DNA of 64,000 nucleotides from NCBI RefSeq assembly GCF_002778275.1, contig NZ_NESG01000002.1, positions 124,001 through 188,000 of the forward strand. The letters are read 5' to 3'. The stretch comes from Limnohabitans sp. G3-2. GTDB lineage: Bacteria; Pseudomonadota; Gammaproteobacteria; Burkholderiales; Burkholderiaceae_C. Under the pieces are notes generated by a model. The model ran no database searches. It saw only the letters and a list, made by a program, of their open reading frames with translations, and was not told where the DNA came from. Positions 18,296-27,565 of the stretch are shown piece by piece (position 1 is the first letter of the stretch; every line of letters begins with the position of its first letter). Both the position numbers and the translations under genes were made by a program.

Positions 18296-19489
18296 TTAGA
18301 CAGCTGCGCGTTTGGCCAGAATCTCAAAAGCAGGCAAAGTCTTGCCTTCCAAGATCTCTAGGAACGCACCGCCGCCCGTCGAGATGTAGCCCACCTGCTT
18401 TTCAATGCCGTATTTGGCAATCGCGGCCAGCGTGTCGCCACCGCCCGCGATGCTGAAGGCGCTGGACTCGGCGATCGCCTGGGCGATCACCTTGGTGCCG
18501 TTTTCGAAGGCGGCAAACTCGAACACTCCGACCGGGCCGTTCCACACAATGGTGCCGGCTTGCTTGAGCTGCGCGGCCAGTTTGGCGGCGGTCTCAGGCC
18601 CGATGTCCAAAATCATGTCGTCGTCCGCCACCTCGGTGGCTTTCTTCACCGTGGCCACGGCGTCGACTGCAAAGGTCTTGGCCACCACCACATCGGTCGG
18701 GATCGGCACTTCGGCGCCACGCGCCTTCATAGCTTCGATCACGGCTTTGGCCTCGTCCACCAAGTCGGCCTCGGCCAAGCTCTTGCCGATCTTCAGGCCC
18801 GCCGCCAGCATGAAGGTGTTGGCGATGCCGCCGCCCACAATGAGCTGGTCCACGTTTTGCGACAGGCTCTTCAAGATGGTCAGCTTGGTGGACACTTTGC
18901 TGCCCGCCACGATGGCCGCCAGCGGGCGCTTCGGGTTGGCCAAGGCCTTGCCAATGGCGTCGATCTCGGCGGCCAGCAAAGGGCCGGCGCAAGCGATGGG
19001 CGCGAACTGGGCGATGCCGTAGGTGGTGCCTTCGGCGCGGTGGGCGGTGCCAAAAGCGTCGTTCACATAGATGTCGCACAGCTGGGCCATTTGGCGGGCC
19101 AGCGCTTCGTTGTTCTTTTTCTCGCCTTGGTTGACGCGGCAGTTCTCGAGCAGCACCACTTGGCCAGGGGCGACGGTCACGCCGTCCACCCAGTTGGCGA
19201 TCAGCGGCACATCACGGCCGAGCAACTCACCCAAGCGCTTGGCCACAGGGGCGAGCGAGTCTTCGGGCTTGAACTCGCCCTCGGTGGGGCGGCCCAGGTG
19301 GCTGGTCACCATGACAGCGGCTCCGGCCGCCAGCGCCATCTGAATGCAAGGCACGCTGGCGCGGATGCGGGTGTCTTCGGTGATGCTGCCGTCATCGGCT
19401 TGCGGTACGTTCAGGTCGGCACGGATGAAAACACGTTGGCCCGCAGCTTTGCCGCTGGCGCACAGATCAGAAAAACGGATGACGTTCAT
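18296..19489 (-). CDS. pgk: Phosphoglycerate kinase
   Basis: A 397-aa enzyme that transfers phosphate from 1,3-bisphosphoglycerate to ADP. RADLNVP, TSHLGRP and the C-terminal GGGDTLAA glycine-rich nucleotide loop, with the hinge NGPVGVFE, are diagnostic. Length is exactly as expected. In related genomes pgk, pyk and fba are neighbours; here the desaturase gene lies between pgk and pyk on the opposite strand. Its upstream region contains the 19-bp tandem repeats and a REP-like pair, so its promoter lies next to or inside repeated DNA. Confidence 0.95.
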   Translation of the reverse strand: MNVIRFSDLCASGKAAGQRVFIRADLNVPQADDGSITEDTRIRASVPCIQMALAAGAAVMVTSHLGRPTEGEFKPEDSLAPVAKRLGELLGRDVPLIANWVDGVTVAPGQVVLLENCRVNQGEKKNNEALARQMAQLCDIYVNDAFGTAHRAEGTTYGIAQFAPIACAGPLLAAEIDAIGKALANPKRPLAAIVAGSKVSTKLTILKSLSQNVDQLIVGGGIANTFMLAAGLKIGKSLAEADLVDEAKAVIEAMKARGAEVPIPTDVVVAKTFAVDAVATVKKATEVADDDMILDIGPETAAKLAAQLKQAGTIVWNGPVGVFEFAAFENGTKVIAQAIAESSAFSIAGGGDTLAAIAKYGIEKQVGYISTGGGAFLEILEGKTLPAFEILAKRAAV

Positions 19490-19542
19490 GGAGGGACTTG
19501 TCCTGTATCGGGGAAATGGGCTTGATTTTAAAAGCAGTGGCT

Positions 19543-19618
19543 ACAAGGCAGGACCATGGCCACAAGGCAGGACTCTGACTAAATGGCCGGGCCCTGACCA
19601 AATGGCCGGATCCTGACT
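19543..19618. repeat. 19-bp tandem repeat, block 1 (four copies)
   Basis: Four head-to-tail 19-mers: ACAAGGCAGGACCATGGCC, ACAAGGCAGGACTCTGACT, AAATGGCCGGGCCCTGACC and AAATGGCCGGATCCTGACT. The block ends exactly before TTGTAGG, the start of REP-like cluster 3. It begins 54 bases upstream of the pgk start codon. Confidence 0.9.
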
Positions 19619-19620
19619 TT

Positions 19621-19693
19621 GTAGGAGGCTGCCCCTGCAGCCGAATGTTTGAAAGGGCACAGCACACATTCGCGAGCAGGGGCTCGCTCCTAC
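19621..19693. repeat. REP-like palindrome cluster 3 (facing pair)
   Basis: The left unit starts GTAGGAG with stem GGCTGC/GCAGCC around CCCT and ends GAATG (19621-19647). The right unit (19667-19693) is inverted with stem GCGAGC/GCTCGC and ends CTCCTAC. Both outer ends carry the GTAG tetranucleotide seen in REP elements. Confidence 0.88.
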
Positions 19694-19697
19694 AGAG

Positions 19698-19773
19698 ACA
19701 AGGCCTGGCTATGACTACAAGGCCTGGCTATGACTACAAGGCAGAACCCTGACCAAATGGCCGGACCCTGACT
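19698..19773. repeat. 19-bp tandem repeat, block 2 (four copies)
   Basis: Four 19-mers in register: ACAAGGCCTGGCTATGACT twice without change, then ACAAGGCAGAACCCTGACC and AAATGGCCGGACCCTGACT. Like block 1 it has exactly four copies and is followed by TTGTAGG. It lies 19 bases before the azlD stop codon. Confidence 0.9.
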
Positions 19774-19792
19774 TTGTAGGCCGCTGGCCGGC

Positions 19793-20128
19793 TTACCAGC
19801 CCCAGCCGAGGTGCAAAGGCAGGTACACCGCCATGCCCGCGAGGATGGTGACCAGCACGTCGCGCCGCCAAAAGTAAGCCGCTACCCCCACGGCGGCCGC
19901 ATACAGGCGGGCGTCTTGCCATGTGCTGACCAGTTCACCCTGCACGGTGATGATTTCCGGAATGACCACGGCCGACAGGGCGGCAATGGGTGCGTACTGC
20001 AAACCCCGCTGGGCCCAATGCGGCAGTTGCCAGGACTGGCTGGAGATGAAAAAGAAGCTGCGCGCCACCACCGTGACCACGGCCAAGCCAACGATCACGC
20101 CCAAAGACCACAAATCGGTGCCGTTCAT
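19793..20128 (-). CDS. azlD: AzlD-like branched-chain amino acid exporter subunit
   Basis: A 111-aa membrane protein with about four helices, matching the small AzlD subunit that works with AzlC to export branched-chain amino acids or their analogues. It begins MNGTDLW at 20126-20128 and overlaps the azlC stop codon by ATGA, as in most azlCD pairs. VVARSFFF and ALSAVVIPEI are typical of the family. An open frame continues far upstream in another reading of azlC, but the AzlD-like sequence starts here. Confidence 0.85.
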   Translation of the reverse strand: MNGTDLWSLGVIVGLAVVTVVARSFFFISSQSWQLPHWAQRGLQYAPIAALSAVVIPEIITVQGELVSTWQDARLYAAAVGVAAYFWRRDVLVTILAGMAVYLPLHLGWGW

Positions 20129-20856
20129 GACGCCCCCTGCGGTACAGGCCGGATTTTCTCGACCGTCAGGCACAAGATCACCGCCACCGCAATCGCCACC
20201 ACGATGTTGAGCTTGAGCGGCAAATGGTAGGCGGCAACAGCGGCTGCGCCCGCCACCGCCGCGGACAAAATGCGCATGCGCGAGCTGGCCAGCGAACACT
20301 GGATACCGAGCAAACACAAGATGCCTGCAAAACCCAAACCCCATTCGGGCGGGATCAAATGGGCCAAGCCGATGCCCAGCAAACTGGCCACGATCCAGCT
20401 GGTCCAGTTCAAGAAGTAGTTGCCCGCCAAATAGGCCTCTTGCCCTGTGCGCTCGCTGTCGCTGACACCGGGGTGCGGGTAATGCCGTGTGAACAGCACA
20501 TAACTGATGTCGGCGGTGAAGTAGCCGTGGCACATGCGCTGCCAGCGCGGCAAATGCATCAGATACGGCCGCAAGTGCAGGCTGAAGACCACAAAGCGCA
20601 GGTTCACACAAAAACCGGTCGCCAAAATCACCCAAGCTGGCGCCCCGGCCACCAACAGTGGAATGGCCGCCAGCTGCGAGCTGCCCGCGAACACCAGCAA
20701 GGTCATGGCCACGGCCTCGAACACGCTCATGCCCGACTTGACCATGGCCACCCCGGTCATCAGGCCCCAGGCCGCCACGCCGGGCGCTTGCGGGGCCAGG
20801 TCGCGCAGGCCTTGCCAGAACTCGGCGCGGCGGTAGAGCGTGGGCCGGAAAAACAT
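20125..20856 (-). CDS. azlC: AzlC-family branched-chain amino acid exporter
   Basis: A 243-aa inner-membrane protein with seven or eight helices. GVAMVKSGMSVFEAVAM, the FAGSSQLAA segment and NLRFVVFSLHLRP are conserved in AzlC/YgaZ proteins, which together with AzlD/YgaH export valine and similar amino acids. The start [10 protein letters not shown] overlaps the fmt stop by one base, so the order def-fmt-azlC-azlD looks like one transcription unit. The upstream in-frame extension is out-of-frame fmt sequence and is rejected. Confidence 0.88.
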   Translation of the reverse strand: MFFRPTLYRRAEFWQGLRDLAPQAPGVAAWGLMTGVAMVKSGMSVFEAVAMTLLVFAGSSQLAAIPLLVAGAPAWVILATGFCVNLRFVVFSLHLRPYLMHLPRWQRMCHGYFTADISYVLFTRHYPHPGVSDSERTGQEAYLAGNYFLNWTSWIVASLLGIGLAHLIPPEWGLGFAGILCLLGIQCSLASSRMRILSAAVAGAAAVAAYHLPLKLNIVVAIAVAVILCLTVEKIRPVPQGAS

Positions 20857-21830
20857 CAAGCCACCAGGCGTTGGCCCGGCTGCAAGGGGCAACCGCGCAA
20901 AAAGTCGGCCGCACCCAGGCGCTTGCCGCCGGGGCGCTGCAACTGCGTCAAGCACAGCTGGCCCTCACCGCAGGCCACGCGCACGCCAGAGGCATCGGCG
21001 CTGAGCACGGTGCCCGGCTGGACCGTCTCTGCGGCGGTCTTCTCGGCCGCTTCGGCCACGGCTTGCCACAGCTTGAGGGTTTCCACACCCGAGGCGGTGG
21101 CCAGCGGCACGGTCATGCCCGGAAACGGGTCAAACGCCCGGATGCGCCGCGCCAGCACCTCGGCGCTCAAGGCCCAGTCGAGGGCCGCTTCGGCTTTGTC
21201 GATCTTGTGGGCGTAGTTCACGCCCTCCAAGGGCTGGGGCTGGCGGGGCAGCTGGTCCAAACTGGCCAGTGCCTGCACGATGGCTTGCCCTCCCAGATCG
21301 GCCAAGCGCTCGTGCAGCACGGCCGTGGTGTCATGGGGCGCGATGCGGCAAGGCAGGACCAGCAGCATGTCACCCGTGTCCAGGCCCGCATCCATTTGCA
21401 TGATGGTGATGCCGGTTTGCGTGTCGCCCGCCTCAATGGCGCGGTGAATCGGCGCCGCACCCCGCCAGCGCGGCAACAATGAAGCGTGGATGTTCAGGCA
21501 GCCCCGAGGCGGCAAGTCCAGCACCCACTGCGGCAGGATCAAGCCGTAGGCGGCCACGATCATGGCGTCCGCCTTGGCGTCCAGCAGGGTCTGGCGGGCG
21601 GCTGCGGCGTCTTCGGGGTACTTGCCCTCCAGCCGCAGGCTGCGTGGCTGGGCCACGGGCACGGCATGGTCCAAAGCCCACTGTTTGACGGGGGAGGGCT
21701 GCAACTTCATGCCGCGCCCGGCGGGCCGATCGGGTTGGGTCAGCACCAGCACGATCTCGTGACCGGCCGCATGCAGGGCCACAAGGGCCGTTTGGGCAAA
21801 TTCGGGCGTGCCCGCAAAAATCAAGCGCAT
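20856..21830 (-). CDS. fmt: Methionyl-tRNA formyltransferase
   Basis: A 324-aa enzyme that formylates initiator Met-tRNA with 10-formyltetrahydrofolate. [12 protein letters not shown] at the start, the [16 protein letters not shown] active-site segment (His in NIHAS, with the SLLPRWRG loop) and DTGDML are diagnostic. The family normally starts with this MRxxFxGTPEFA sequence, so the in-frame region before it was trimmed. It is five bases after def, the enzyme that later removes the formyl group; def-fmt coupling is nearly universal. Confidence 0.95.
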   Translation of the reverse strand: MRLIFAGTPEFAQTALVALHAAGHEIVLVLTQPDRPAGRGMKLQPSPVKQWALDHAVPVAQPRSLRLEGKYPEDAAAARQTLLDAKADAMIVAAYGLILPQWVLDLPPRGCLNIHASLLPRWRGAAPIHRAIEAGDTQTGITIMQMDAGLDTGDMLLVLPCRIAPHDTTAVLHERLADLGGQAIVQALASLDQLPRQPQPLEGVNYAHKIDKAEAALDWALSAEVLARRIRAFDPFPGMTVPLATASGVETLKLWQAVAEAAEKTAAETVQPGTVLSADASGVRVACGEGQLCLTQLQRPGGKRLGAADFLRGCPLQPGQRLVA

Positions 21831-21835
21831 CCGGT

Positions 21836-22342
21836 TCAGCGCTCGGCTTTTTGGGCTTTGATCAGTTTGGTCTTGATTCGACCTTGCTTGAGCGGGGAGA
21901 GGTACTCCACAAACACCTTGCCCATGAGGTGGTCCAGTTCGTGTTGAATGCAAATGGCCAACATGCCTTCAGCGTCAATCTGGCGGCTTTTCCCGTCACG
22001 GTCCAAGGCGGTGACCTTGACTTGCGTGGCCCGCGCCACCCCATCGTAAATGCCGGGTACCGACAGGCAACCCTCTTCGCCCTTGACGCGTTCCTCGTTC
22101 ATCCAGGTGATTTCGGGGTTGATCAGCACCAAGGGCTGGTTGCGTTCTTCCGAGGTATCGATCACCACCAGGCGCTCATGCACATCGATCTGCGTGGCCG
22201 CCAAACCAATGCCGCTGGCCTCGTACATGGTCTCCAGCATGTCGTCGATCAAAGCGTGCACGCGGGCATCCACCGCTTGCACAGGTTTGGCCACCTTGTG
22301 CAGGCGAGGATCGGGGTAGCAAAGAATAGGGAGCAGGGCCAT
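21836..22342 (-). CDS. def: Peptide deformylase
   Basis: A 168-aa metalloenzyme that removes the formyl group from nascent proteins. All three family motifs are visible: GIGLAATQ (near 44), EGCLSVPG (near 88; the cysteine is a metal ligand) and QHELDHLMG (near 131; the two histidines complete the metal site and Glu is the catalytic base). Upstream, where dprA would usually diverge from def, there is instead an EptA-like gene 91 bases away. Confidence 0.95.
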   Translation of the reverse strand: MALLPILCYPDPRLHKVAKPVQAVDARVHALIDDMLETMYEASGIGLAATQIDVHERLVVIDTSEERNQPLVLINPEITWMNEERVKGEEGCLSVPGIYDGVARATQVKVTALDRDGKSRQIDAEGMLAICIQHELDHLMGKVFVEYLSPLKQGRIKTKLIKAQKAER

Positions 22343-22433
22343 GGCGTCAAAACAAAGATGAATTCAGAGCCGTATTGTCCCCAATTTCTCAAGCGCCTGC
22401 CGCCAGCCGGGCGCACAGGCTCTGGGTTGAGCT

Positions 22434-24086
22434 TCAGCGCCCGTCAGCACAGGCCGAAAAGAGGTTCAACGCCGGCTTGGTCAGCTGGGTGCTGACCTGC
22501 GCCAAGCCCAGCAGCGAGTGAAAGAGGTGGTCGTGCGACAGGGGCTTGGCACTTTGCGCTTGCAAGCAATTCATGCCCCAATGGCGTTCCCTTTGCAGAG
22601 GTTTGGACAACCACACCAGCATGGGCACATGGGTCTGCTCTTTGGGGGCCAAGCTGTAGGGCATGCCATGCAGGTACAGGCCCTTCTCGCCCAAGGACTC
22701 CCCATGATCGGACAGGTAGATGAGCGCGGTGGGGCGCGACTGGGTTTGCAGCCACTTCACCGTTTTGGCAATGAAGTGGTCGGTGTAGACGATCGAGTTG
22801 TCGTACGCATTGACGATCTGCTCGGGTGGGCAATTTTGCAGGGCATGGCTGCTGCATTCGGGCTGGAAGGTCTTCATCCCCTTGGGCGAGCGCTTGTAAT
22901 ACGCCGGGCCGTGGCTGCCCATCTGGTGCATCACCACCACCGTGCCTTGGGCCCGTTTGGCAGGGTCCAAGGCCGCCAGTTGCTTGGGCAACTCGTGCAG
23001 CATGACCTCGTCGAGGCATTCGCCGCTGGCGCAATACTCAGGCACCTTCAGCGCCGTGGTGACCACATTCGGCACCCGGTCGCACACCCCTTTGCAGCCC
23101 GACTGGTTGTCCAGCCACAGCACCGCCATGCCGGCACGCTGCAGCACATCCAACACGCTCTCGTAGCGGTCTTTGCTGCTCTCGTAAGCTGTTTTGCCCA
23201 GATGTGAAAACATGCATGGCACCGAGGCCTGGGTGCTGGTGCCGCACGACTTGACGTCCGAGAAATAGACCAAGTCACCCTGCGCCTGCAGTTGGCGCAG
23301 CTGCGGCGTGGTGTCTCTGGCGTAGCCGCCCAGGCCAAAATTGGCGGCGCGGGCGGTCTCACCCAAAATCAAAACCACCAAGGGCGCGGTGGCCTCGCTG
23401 GTCGGCACCTTGAGCAATTTGGCGTCTTCGCCGATGGCCCGCAAAGGCTTGGTGGCTTGCGCGGCTTGGCCCACCGTCAACAAGGTCACCGCGTACAGGC
23501 TGTTGAACGGGTTGATCATGTAGCGCAGTTGCTTGTGGCTGCGGGTGAGGGAAGCAATGTCTTGGAACGACATCCAAAACACACCCAAGGCCACCAAAAA
23601 TGCCACCAAGCCCACACCCAGTTGCCGGCCGATCAATGACCGGGCGGGCACCGAGCGGATGGGTTGACGCCAAAGCCACACCCCCGGCAAAACCACCCCC
23701 AGCATGAGCGCCGCCAACATCGGCCACGAGAGCAAATCGCGCACTTCACGCACATCGGTTTGGACCACATTGGCCAGCATGCTGGAATCGATGACCACAC
23801 CGTAGGTCAGCATGAAGTAGCTGCTGGACGTCACCGTGACCAGCATCGCCAAACCTGCAGGCTTGAGCCACCGGGGCCAGACCCATAAACTCAGGAACCA
23901 ACCCAGCAAAGCCAACAAGATCAGCCACAAGCTGCCCATGGTGCTCAGCGCACGCATGCCCTGGGTTTCGGGCAATTGCCAGATCGCCATCCAAAATGGC
24001 AAATTGCCGACCGTCGCCAGCCACACAACCAGGACCGCCAGCAAGCGCGTGGGGTGCCAGGCTGTGCGCGGTGTAAGAAGGTTCAT
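22434..24086 (-). CDS. EptA-like lipid A phosphoethanolamine transferase
   Basis: A 550-aa protein with five N-terminal membrane helices (about 1-215) and a periplasmic sulfatase-fold catalytic domain (about 230-550). LILGETARAANF places a zinc ligand at Glu243, CGTSTQASVPCMFSH (281-295) holds the nucleophilic threonine, and DHGESLGEKGLYLHG carries the Asp and His ligands. EptA/MCR enzymes move phosphoethanolamine from phosphatidylethanolamine to lipid A, lowering binding of cationic peptides. The start MNLLTPR is the first Met of the hydrophobic protein. It diverges from a PAP2 phosphatase, forming a likely lipid A remodelling pair. Modification of another glycolipid is possible. Confidence 0.85.
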   Translation of the reverse strand: MNLLTPRTAWHPTRLLAVLVVWLATVGNLPFWMAIWQLPETQGMRALSTMGSLWLILLALLGWFLSLWVWPRWLKPAGLAMLVTVTSSSYFMLTYGVVIDSSMLANVVQTDVREVRDLLSWPMLAALMLGVVLPGVWLWRQPIRSVPARSLIGRQLGVGLVAFLVALGVFWMSFQDIASLTRSHKQLRYMINPFNSLYAVTLLTVGQAAQATKPLRAIGEDAKLLKVPTSEATAPLVVLILGETARAANFGLGGYARDTTPQLRQLQAQGDLVYFSDVKSCGTSTQASVPCMFSHLGKTAYESSKDRYESVLDVLQRAGMAVLWLDNQSGCKGVCDRVPNVVTTALKVPEYCASGECLDEVMLHELPKQLAALDPAKRAQGTVVVMHQMGSHGPAYYKRSPKGMKTFQPECSSHALQNCPPEQIVNAYDNSIVYTDHFIAKTVKWLQTQSRPTALIYLSDHGESLGEKGLYLHGMPYSLAPKEQTHVPMLVWLSKPLQRERHWGMNCLQAQSAKPLSHDHLFHSLLGLAQVSTQLTKPALNLFSACADGR

Positions 24087-24305
24087 GACGTGGGTGCCTC
24101 GAGATGCAAATGGGCTCGATTCTAGACAGGGCAGATGAGCAGGCGCTGAAGCCCCGCGCAAATGCGGACTTCAACCCGTCTGAGAAGAGGTGATCAAACA
24201 CGCTTACAGTCAGCACTGTTGCGTTGACGCCGCGCTGTGGCTTGCCACCCACTTGGCAGCGCTGGCCCCAACACCCGACCCTTTTGTCCAATTGATTTTT
24301 CTTTC

Positions 24306-25034
24306 ATGAGCCCAGCACCCCGGTATGCCCCGCCCAGCGATTTGTCGCCAACCCGCCGTTTAGGGCTGATCACTTGGGTCACGCTGATGGGCTTGTTCGC
24401 TTGGGATGCTTCGGGTCTCGACATGGGCCTGATGCAGGTCATTGCCGACAGCCAAGGCTTCAAACTTCGTGACAACTGGTGGCTGGAAACCGTTTTGCAC
24501 ACGCGCGCCAAACAATTGGCGATCGTGGTGTATCTGGGCCTGATGGTCATGGTCTGGTGGCCGCAAAGCCTGCTCCGCCAATTGACGCGCTGGCAACGTT
24601 CGGAAATCGTGGTGGGCATCACGCTGAGCCTGATCACCATCAGCACCCTCAAAAGCTTCAGTCTGACCAGCTGCCCCTGGGAGTTGCAAGCCTTCGGCGG
24701 CCCGGCGGCCCATGTCTCTCACTGGCTTTGGGGCTTGGCCGATGGGGGCTCGGGCCGGTGCTTCCCCGGCGGTCATGTGTCGTCAGCATTCGCCTTTCTT
24801 GCAGTGGCATTGCCTTGGCTGGTGTCCGATGCGACAGCCCAACGCAAAACGGGGCTGCGCATTTTGGGCCTTGTATTGGGCATGGGTTTCTTGCTGGGCC
24901 TGACCCAGACACTCAGAGGCGCCCACTTCCCCAGTCACACCCTGTGGACAGGCTTCATCTGCTGGGGCGTGGCTTTGGCCAACCATTTCGTCTTTGGATG
25001 GTTCGTCAAGCGGCGTGCGGCCCTTGCACCTTAA
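24306..25034 (+). CDS. PAP2-superfamily membrane phosphatase
   Basis: A 242-aa protein with about six membrane helices. The acid-phosphatase motifs are recognisable: KSFSLTSCPWEL (motif 1, with the Arg replaced or shifted), RCFPGGHVSSAF (motif 2, PSGH-like with PGGH) and RGAHFPSHTLWTG (motif 3). PAP2 enzymes next to eptA often remove a lipid A phosphate (LpxE/LpxF) or move one from undecaprenyl pyrophosphate (LpxT), which fits this divergent arrangement, but the exact substrate is inferred. The start MSPAPRY was chosen because the in-frame Met upstream adds a non-conserved piece. A 219-base gap to the eptA-like gene should hold both promoters. Confidence 0.8.
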   Translation: MSPAPRYAPPSDLSPTRRLGLITWVTLMGLFAWDASGLDMGLMQVIADSQGFKLRDNWWLETVLHTRAKQLAIVVYLGLMVMVWWPQSLLRQLTRWQRSEIVVGITLSLITISTLKSFSLTSCPWELQAFGGPAAHVSHWLWGLADGGSGRCFPGGHVSSAFAFLAVALPWLVSDATAQRKTGLRILGLVLGMGFLLGLTQTLRGAHFPSHTLWTGFICWGVALANHFVFGWFVKRRAALAP

Positions 25035-25140
25035 GGCCACGGCCTGAATTTTTTGCACGCACGCCAGCGCTAGGCAAGGCCTCCCGTTTGGCCCACAATG
25101 CGGCCACAGACAGCCTCAAAGGCTGCACAGGGAGACAGCG

Positions 25141-26298
25141 ATGGTGAACACATCCGAAGAGGTGGCGGCTTGGTTGCGCCTGGCACTGAGCCCCGGCGTG
25201 GGGCCCGAAACAGCGCGTCGCTTGCTGGCCGCCTGGGGGCAACCCAGCGCCATCTTTGCGCAAACCGAAAGCGCCTTGGGCCAAGTCGTCTCGGCCCTGC
25301 AAGCCCAAGCGCTGTGTGAAGCCCCGGCAGGCTGGCGCGAATTGAGCGAGGACACTTGGCGCTGGCTGCAGGCGTCCACCGAGCCGGGCATGGCCCGCGC
25401 CCTGATCACTTTGGGTGACCCCGACTACCCCGCCGCCTTGCTGGAAATTCCAGACCCGCCGCTGATGCTCTATGCCTTGGGGCAAGTCGGCGCGCTGCGC
25501 CAGCTGGACGTCGGGCAAAGCGTGGCCATGGTGGGCAGCCGCAACCCCACACCCCAAGGCCTCCTCAATGCCCGCGAATTCGCACGCAGCTTGGCCGCGA
25601 GCGGTCTGACCATCGTCTCGGGTTTGGCGCTGGGTGTTGACGGTGCCGCCCATGAAGGGGCCCTGCTGGGGGCGGCGGCCCCCGGATGGGGCGGGGCGCT
25701 GCCCACCATCGCCGTGGTGGGCACAGGCCTGGACCGGGTCTATCCCCGCCAGCACCGCGATCTGGCGCGCCAGATTGCCCAGCAGGGGGTGCTCCTGAGC
25801 GAATACCCCTTGGGCACACCGCCCCTGGCGCCCAACTTTCCGCGCCGCAACCGCTTGATATCGGGTTTGTCGCAAGCCACCTTGGTGGTCGAAGCGGCTT
25901 TGCAGTCGGGCTCGCTCATCACGGCCAAACAAGCCTTGGAGCAAGGCCGCGACGTCATGGCCATCCCCGGCTCGATCCATGCCACCCAGTCCAAGGGCTG
26001 TCACCTGCTCATCAAGCAAGGCGCCAAGCTGGTCGAGTCGGCGCAAGACGTTCTGGAGGAGTTGCAGGGGCCCGGCCGTGTGACGCAGGCACCGCTGGCG
26101 CTCACGCCGACCACCGAAGAGCTGCCAGAAGACGCCTTGCTGAGCGCGCTCGGCCATGACCCGGTGAGTCTGGACGCTCTGCAAGCGCGCTGCGGACTGC
26201 CCACAGCCGGGCTGCAAGCCCAATTGCTGGAGCTGGAATTGCTGGGTCAAGTGGCGCGCCTGCCCGGAGGGCTGTTTCAGCGGCTGGTTTGCGCATAG
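25141..26298 (+). CDS. dprA: DNA processing protein DprA
   Basis: A 385-aa protein that loads RecA on incoming single-stranded DNA during natural transformation. It has an N-terminal helical domain, a Rossmann-like core with GSRNPT near residue 128 and SGLALGVDGAAHEG near 161, the FPRRNRLISGLS segment near 238, and a C-terminal winged-helix domain (about 325-385). AGGGAGA-like purines precede the ATG by about 8 bases. In related bacteria dprA is usually beside def; here the lipid A pair lies between. Repeated REP-like units follow its stop. Confidence 0.92.
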   Translation: MVNTSEEVAAWLRLALSPGVGPETARRLLAAWGQPSAIFAQTESALGQVVSALQAQALCEAPAGWRELSEDTWRWLQASTEPGMARALITLGDPDYPAALLEIPDPPLMLYALGQVGALRQLDVGQSVAMVGSRNPTPQGLLNAREFARSLAASGLTIVSGLALGVDGAAHEGALLGAAAPGWGGALPTIAVVGTGLDRVYPRQHRDLARQIAQQGVLLSEYPLGTPPLAPNFPRRNRLISGLSQATLVVEAALQSGSLITAKQALEQGRDVMAIPGSIHATQSKGCHLLIKQGAKLVESAQDVLEELQGPGRVTQAPLALTPTTEELPEDALLSALGHDPVSLDALQARCGLPTAGLQAQLLELELLGQVARLPGGLFQRLVCA

Positions 26299-26338
26299 GC
26301 AGCAGGCCTCAGTCCGGACATGCACCCCCACTGCTGCT

Positions 26339-26542
26339 GTGGGAGCGAGCCCCTGCTCGCGAATGCAAGCGCAGCGCTCACGCCCCTTCCCGCACCAACA
26401 CCGAACCACTCTTCGGCTGCAGGGGCAGCCTCCCACAACATCTGAGCCTGGTGCCTGCCCCTGTTTTGTGGGAGCAAGCCCCTGCTCGCGATCAAACAAG
26501 CGTGGAGCACCACCATTCGGCCGCAGGGGCGGCCTGCCGCAA
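26339..26542. repeat. REP-like palindrome cluster 4 (four units)
   Basis: Two facing pairs fill most of the 304-base gap between dprA and secF. Units at 26339-26365 (stem GCGAGC/GCTCGC) and 26468-26491 (GCAAGC/GCTCGC, one mismatch) point right; units at 26411-26437 (GGCTGC/GCAGCC) and 26514-26542 (GGCCGC/GCGGCC) point left. Outer ends read GTGGGAG and CTCCCAC, except the last (CTGCCGC). Confidence 0.88.
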
Positions 26543-26560
26543 AGAGGGTGGCATCAAACG

Positions 26561-26590
26561 CAAAAAAGGGCCACACGTGGCCCTTTTTTG
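26561..26590. terminator. Bidirectional terminator between dprA and secF
   Basis: A-run, stem GGGCCAC paired with GTGGCCC (26568-26580 region) and T-run to 26589. It is 12 bases from the secF stop and serves the yajC-secD-secF transcript, and possibly dprA read-through from the other side. Confidence 0.88.
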
Positions 26591-26602
26591 TATCCAGGTC
26601 GC

Positions 26603-27553
26603 TCAGACGACCGCGCCCGAATTCTCGTCGTTCGGATCGATGTCTTTCTTGAGCGGTTTGATCAGGTCTTCGCGTTGCAAGCCCAACCACATGGCAATGG
26701 CCGCCGCCACGAAGACCGACGAGTAAATGCCAAACAAAATGCCGATGGTCAGCGCCATGGCGAAGTAGTGCAGGGTCTCGCCACCGAACAGCAGCATGGA
26801 CAAGACCATGATCTGGGTCGAGCCGTGGGTGATGATGGTGCGGCTGATGGTGGACGTGATCGCGTTGTCGATGATCTCGACGGTGTTCATCTTGCGGTAG
26901 CGGCGGAAGTTCTCGCGGATTCGGTCAAAAATCACCACCGACTCGTTGACCGAGTAACCCAGCACGGCCAGCACCGCGGCCAGCACCGCGAGTGAAAACT
27001 CCCACTGGAAATAGGCAAAGAAGCCCAAGATGATGATCACGTCGTGCAAGTTGGCGATGATGGCCGAGACGGCGAACTTCCACTCAAAGCGGATCGCCAA
27101 ATAAACCATGATGCCGACCACCACAAAGGCCAATGCTTTGAGGCCATCTTCCGCCAGCTCGTCACCCACTTGCGGGCCCACAAACTCGGTGCGGCGCAGC
27201 GTGACATCGGGGTCACCCGCTTTGAGCGCCGACAAGACTTTCTCGCTTTGCTGGGCCGAGCTCACGCCTTTTTGCGCGGGCAATCGGATCATCACGTCGC
27301 GCGCAGAGCCAAAGTTTTGCACCTGCACTTCTGAAAAGCCCAAGGTGGCGACCGTGCCGCGCACCTTTTGCAGGTCGGCGGGCTGGCTGTAGCTCACCTC
27401 CATCAAGGTGCCGCCCGTGAACTCCACCGACAGGTGCAGGCCACGGCTGAACAGGAAAAAGACCGCCAAAGCAAACGTCACGAAGGAAATCACGTTGAAG
27501 ACCAACGCGTGCTTCATGAACGGAATGTCTTTTCTGATTTTGAACAATTCCAT
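26603..27553 (-). CDS. secF: Protein translocase subunit SecF
   Basis: A 316-aa inner-membrane protein with six helices and a periplasmic domain between helices 1 and 2. It joins SecD and YajC in the accessory complex that uses the proton gradient to help SecYEG pull proteins out of the cytoplasm. EFTGGTLMEV near residue 49 and the VNESVVIFDRIREN motif near 205 are conserved SecF sequence. The gene is 12 bases after secD, in the usual yajC-secD-secF order. Confidence 0.96.
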   Translation of the reverse strand: MELFKIRKDIPFMKHALVFNVISFVTFALAVFFLFSRGLHLSVEFTGGTLMEVSYSQPADLQKVRGTVATLGFSEVQVQNFGSARDVMIRLPAQKGVSSAQQSEKVLSALKAGDPDVTLRRTEFVGPQVGDELAEDGLKALAFVVVGIMVYLAIRFEWKFAVSAIIANLHDVIIILGFFAYFQWEFSLAVLAAVLAVLGYSVNESVVIFDRIRENFRRYRKMNTVEIIDNAITSTISRTIITHGSTQIMVLSMLLFGGETLHYFAMALTIGILFGIYSSVFVAAAIAMWLGLQREDLIKPLKKDIDPNDENSGAVV

Positions 27554-27565
27554 GGTCTTTTCCCC

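Noticed and set aside
15134..19490. Repeats considered as insertion sequence ends
   Set aside because: No transposase frame, no target-site duplications; the units are short hairpins of REP type.
19543..19773. Tandem repeats considered as a CRISPR array
   Set aside because: The 19-mers follow each other directly with no spacers and no cas genes are near.
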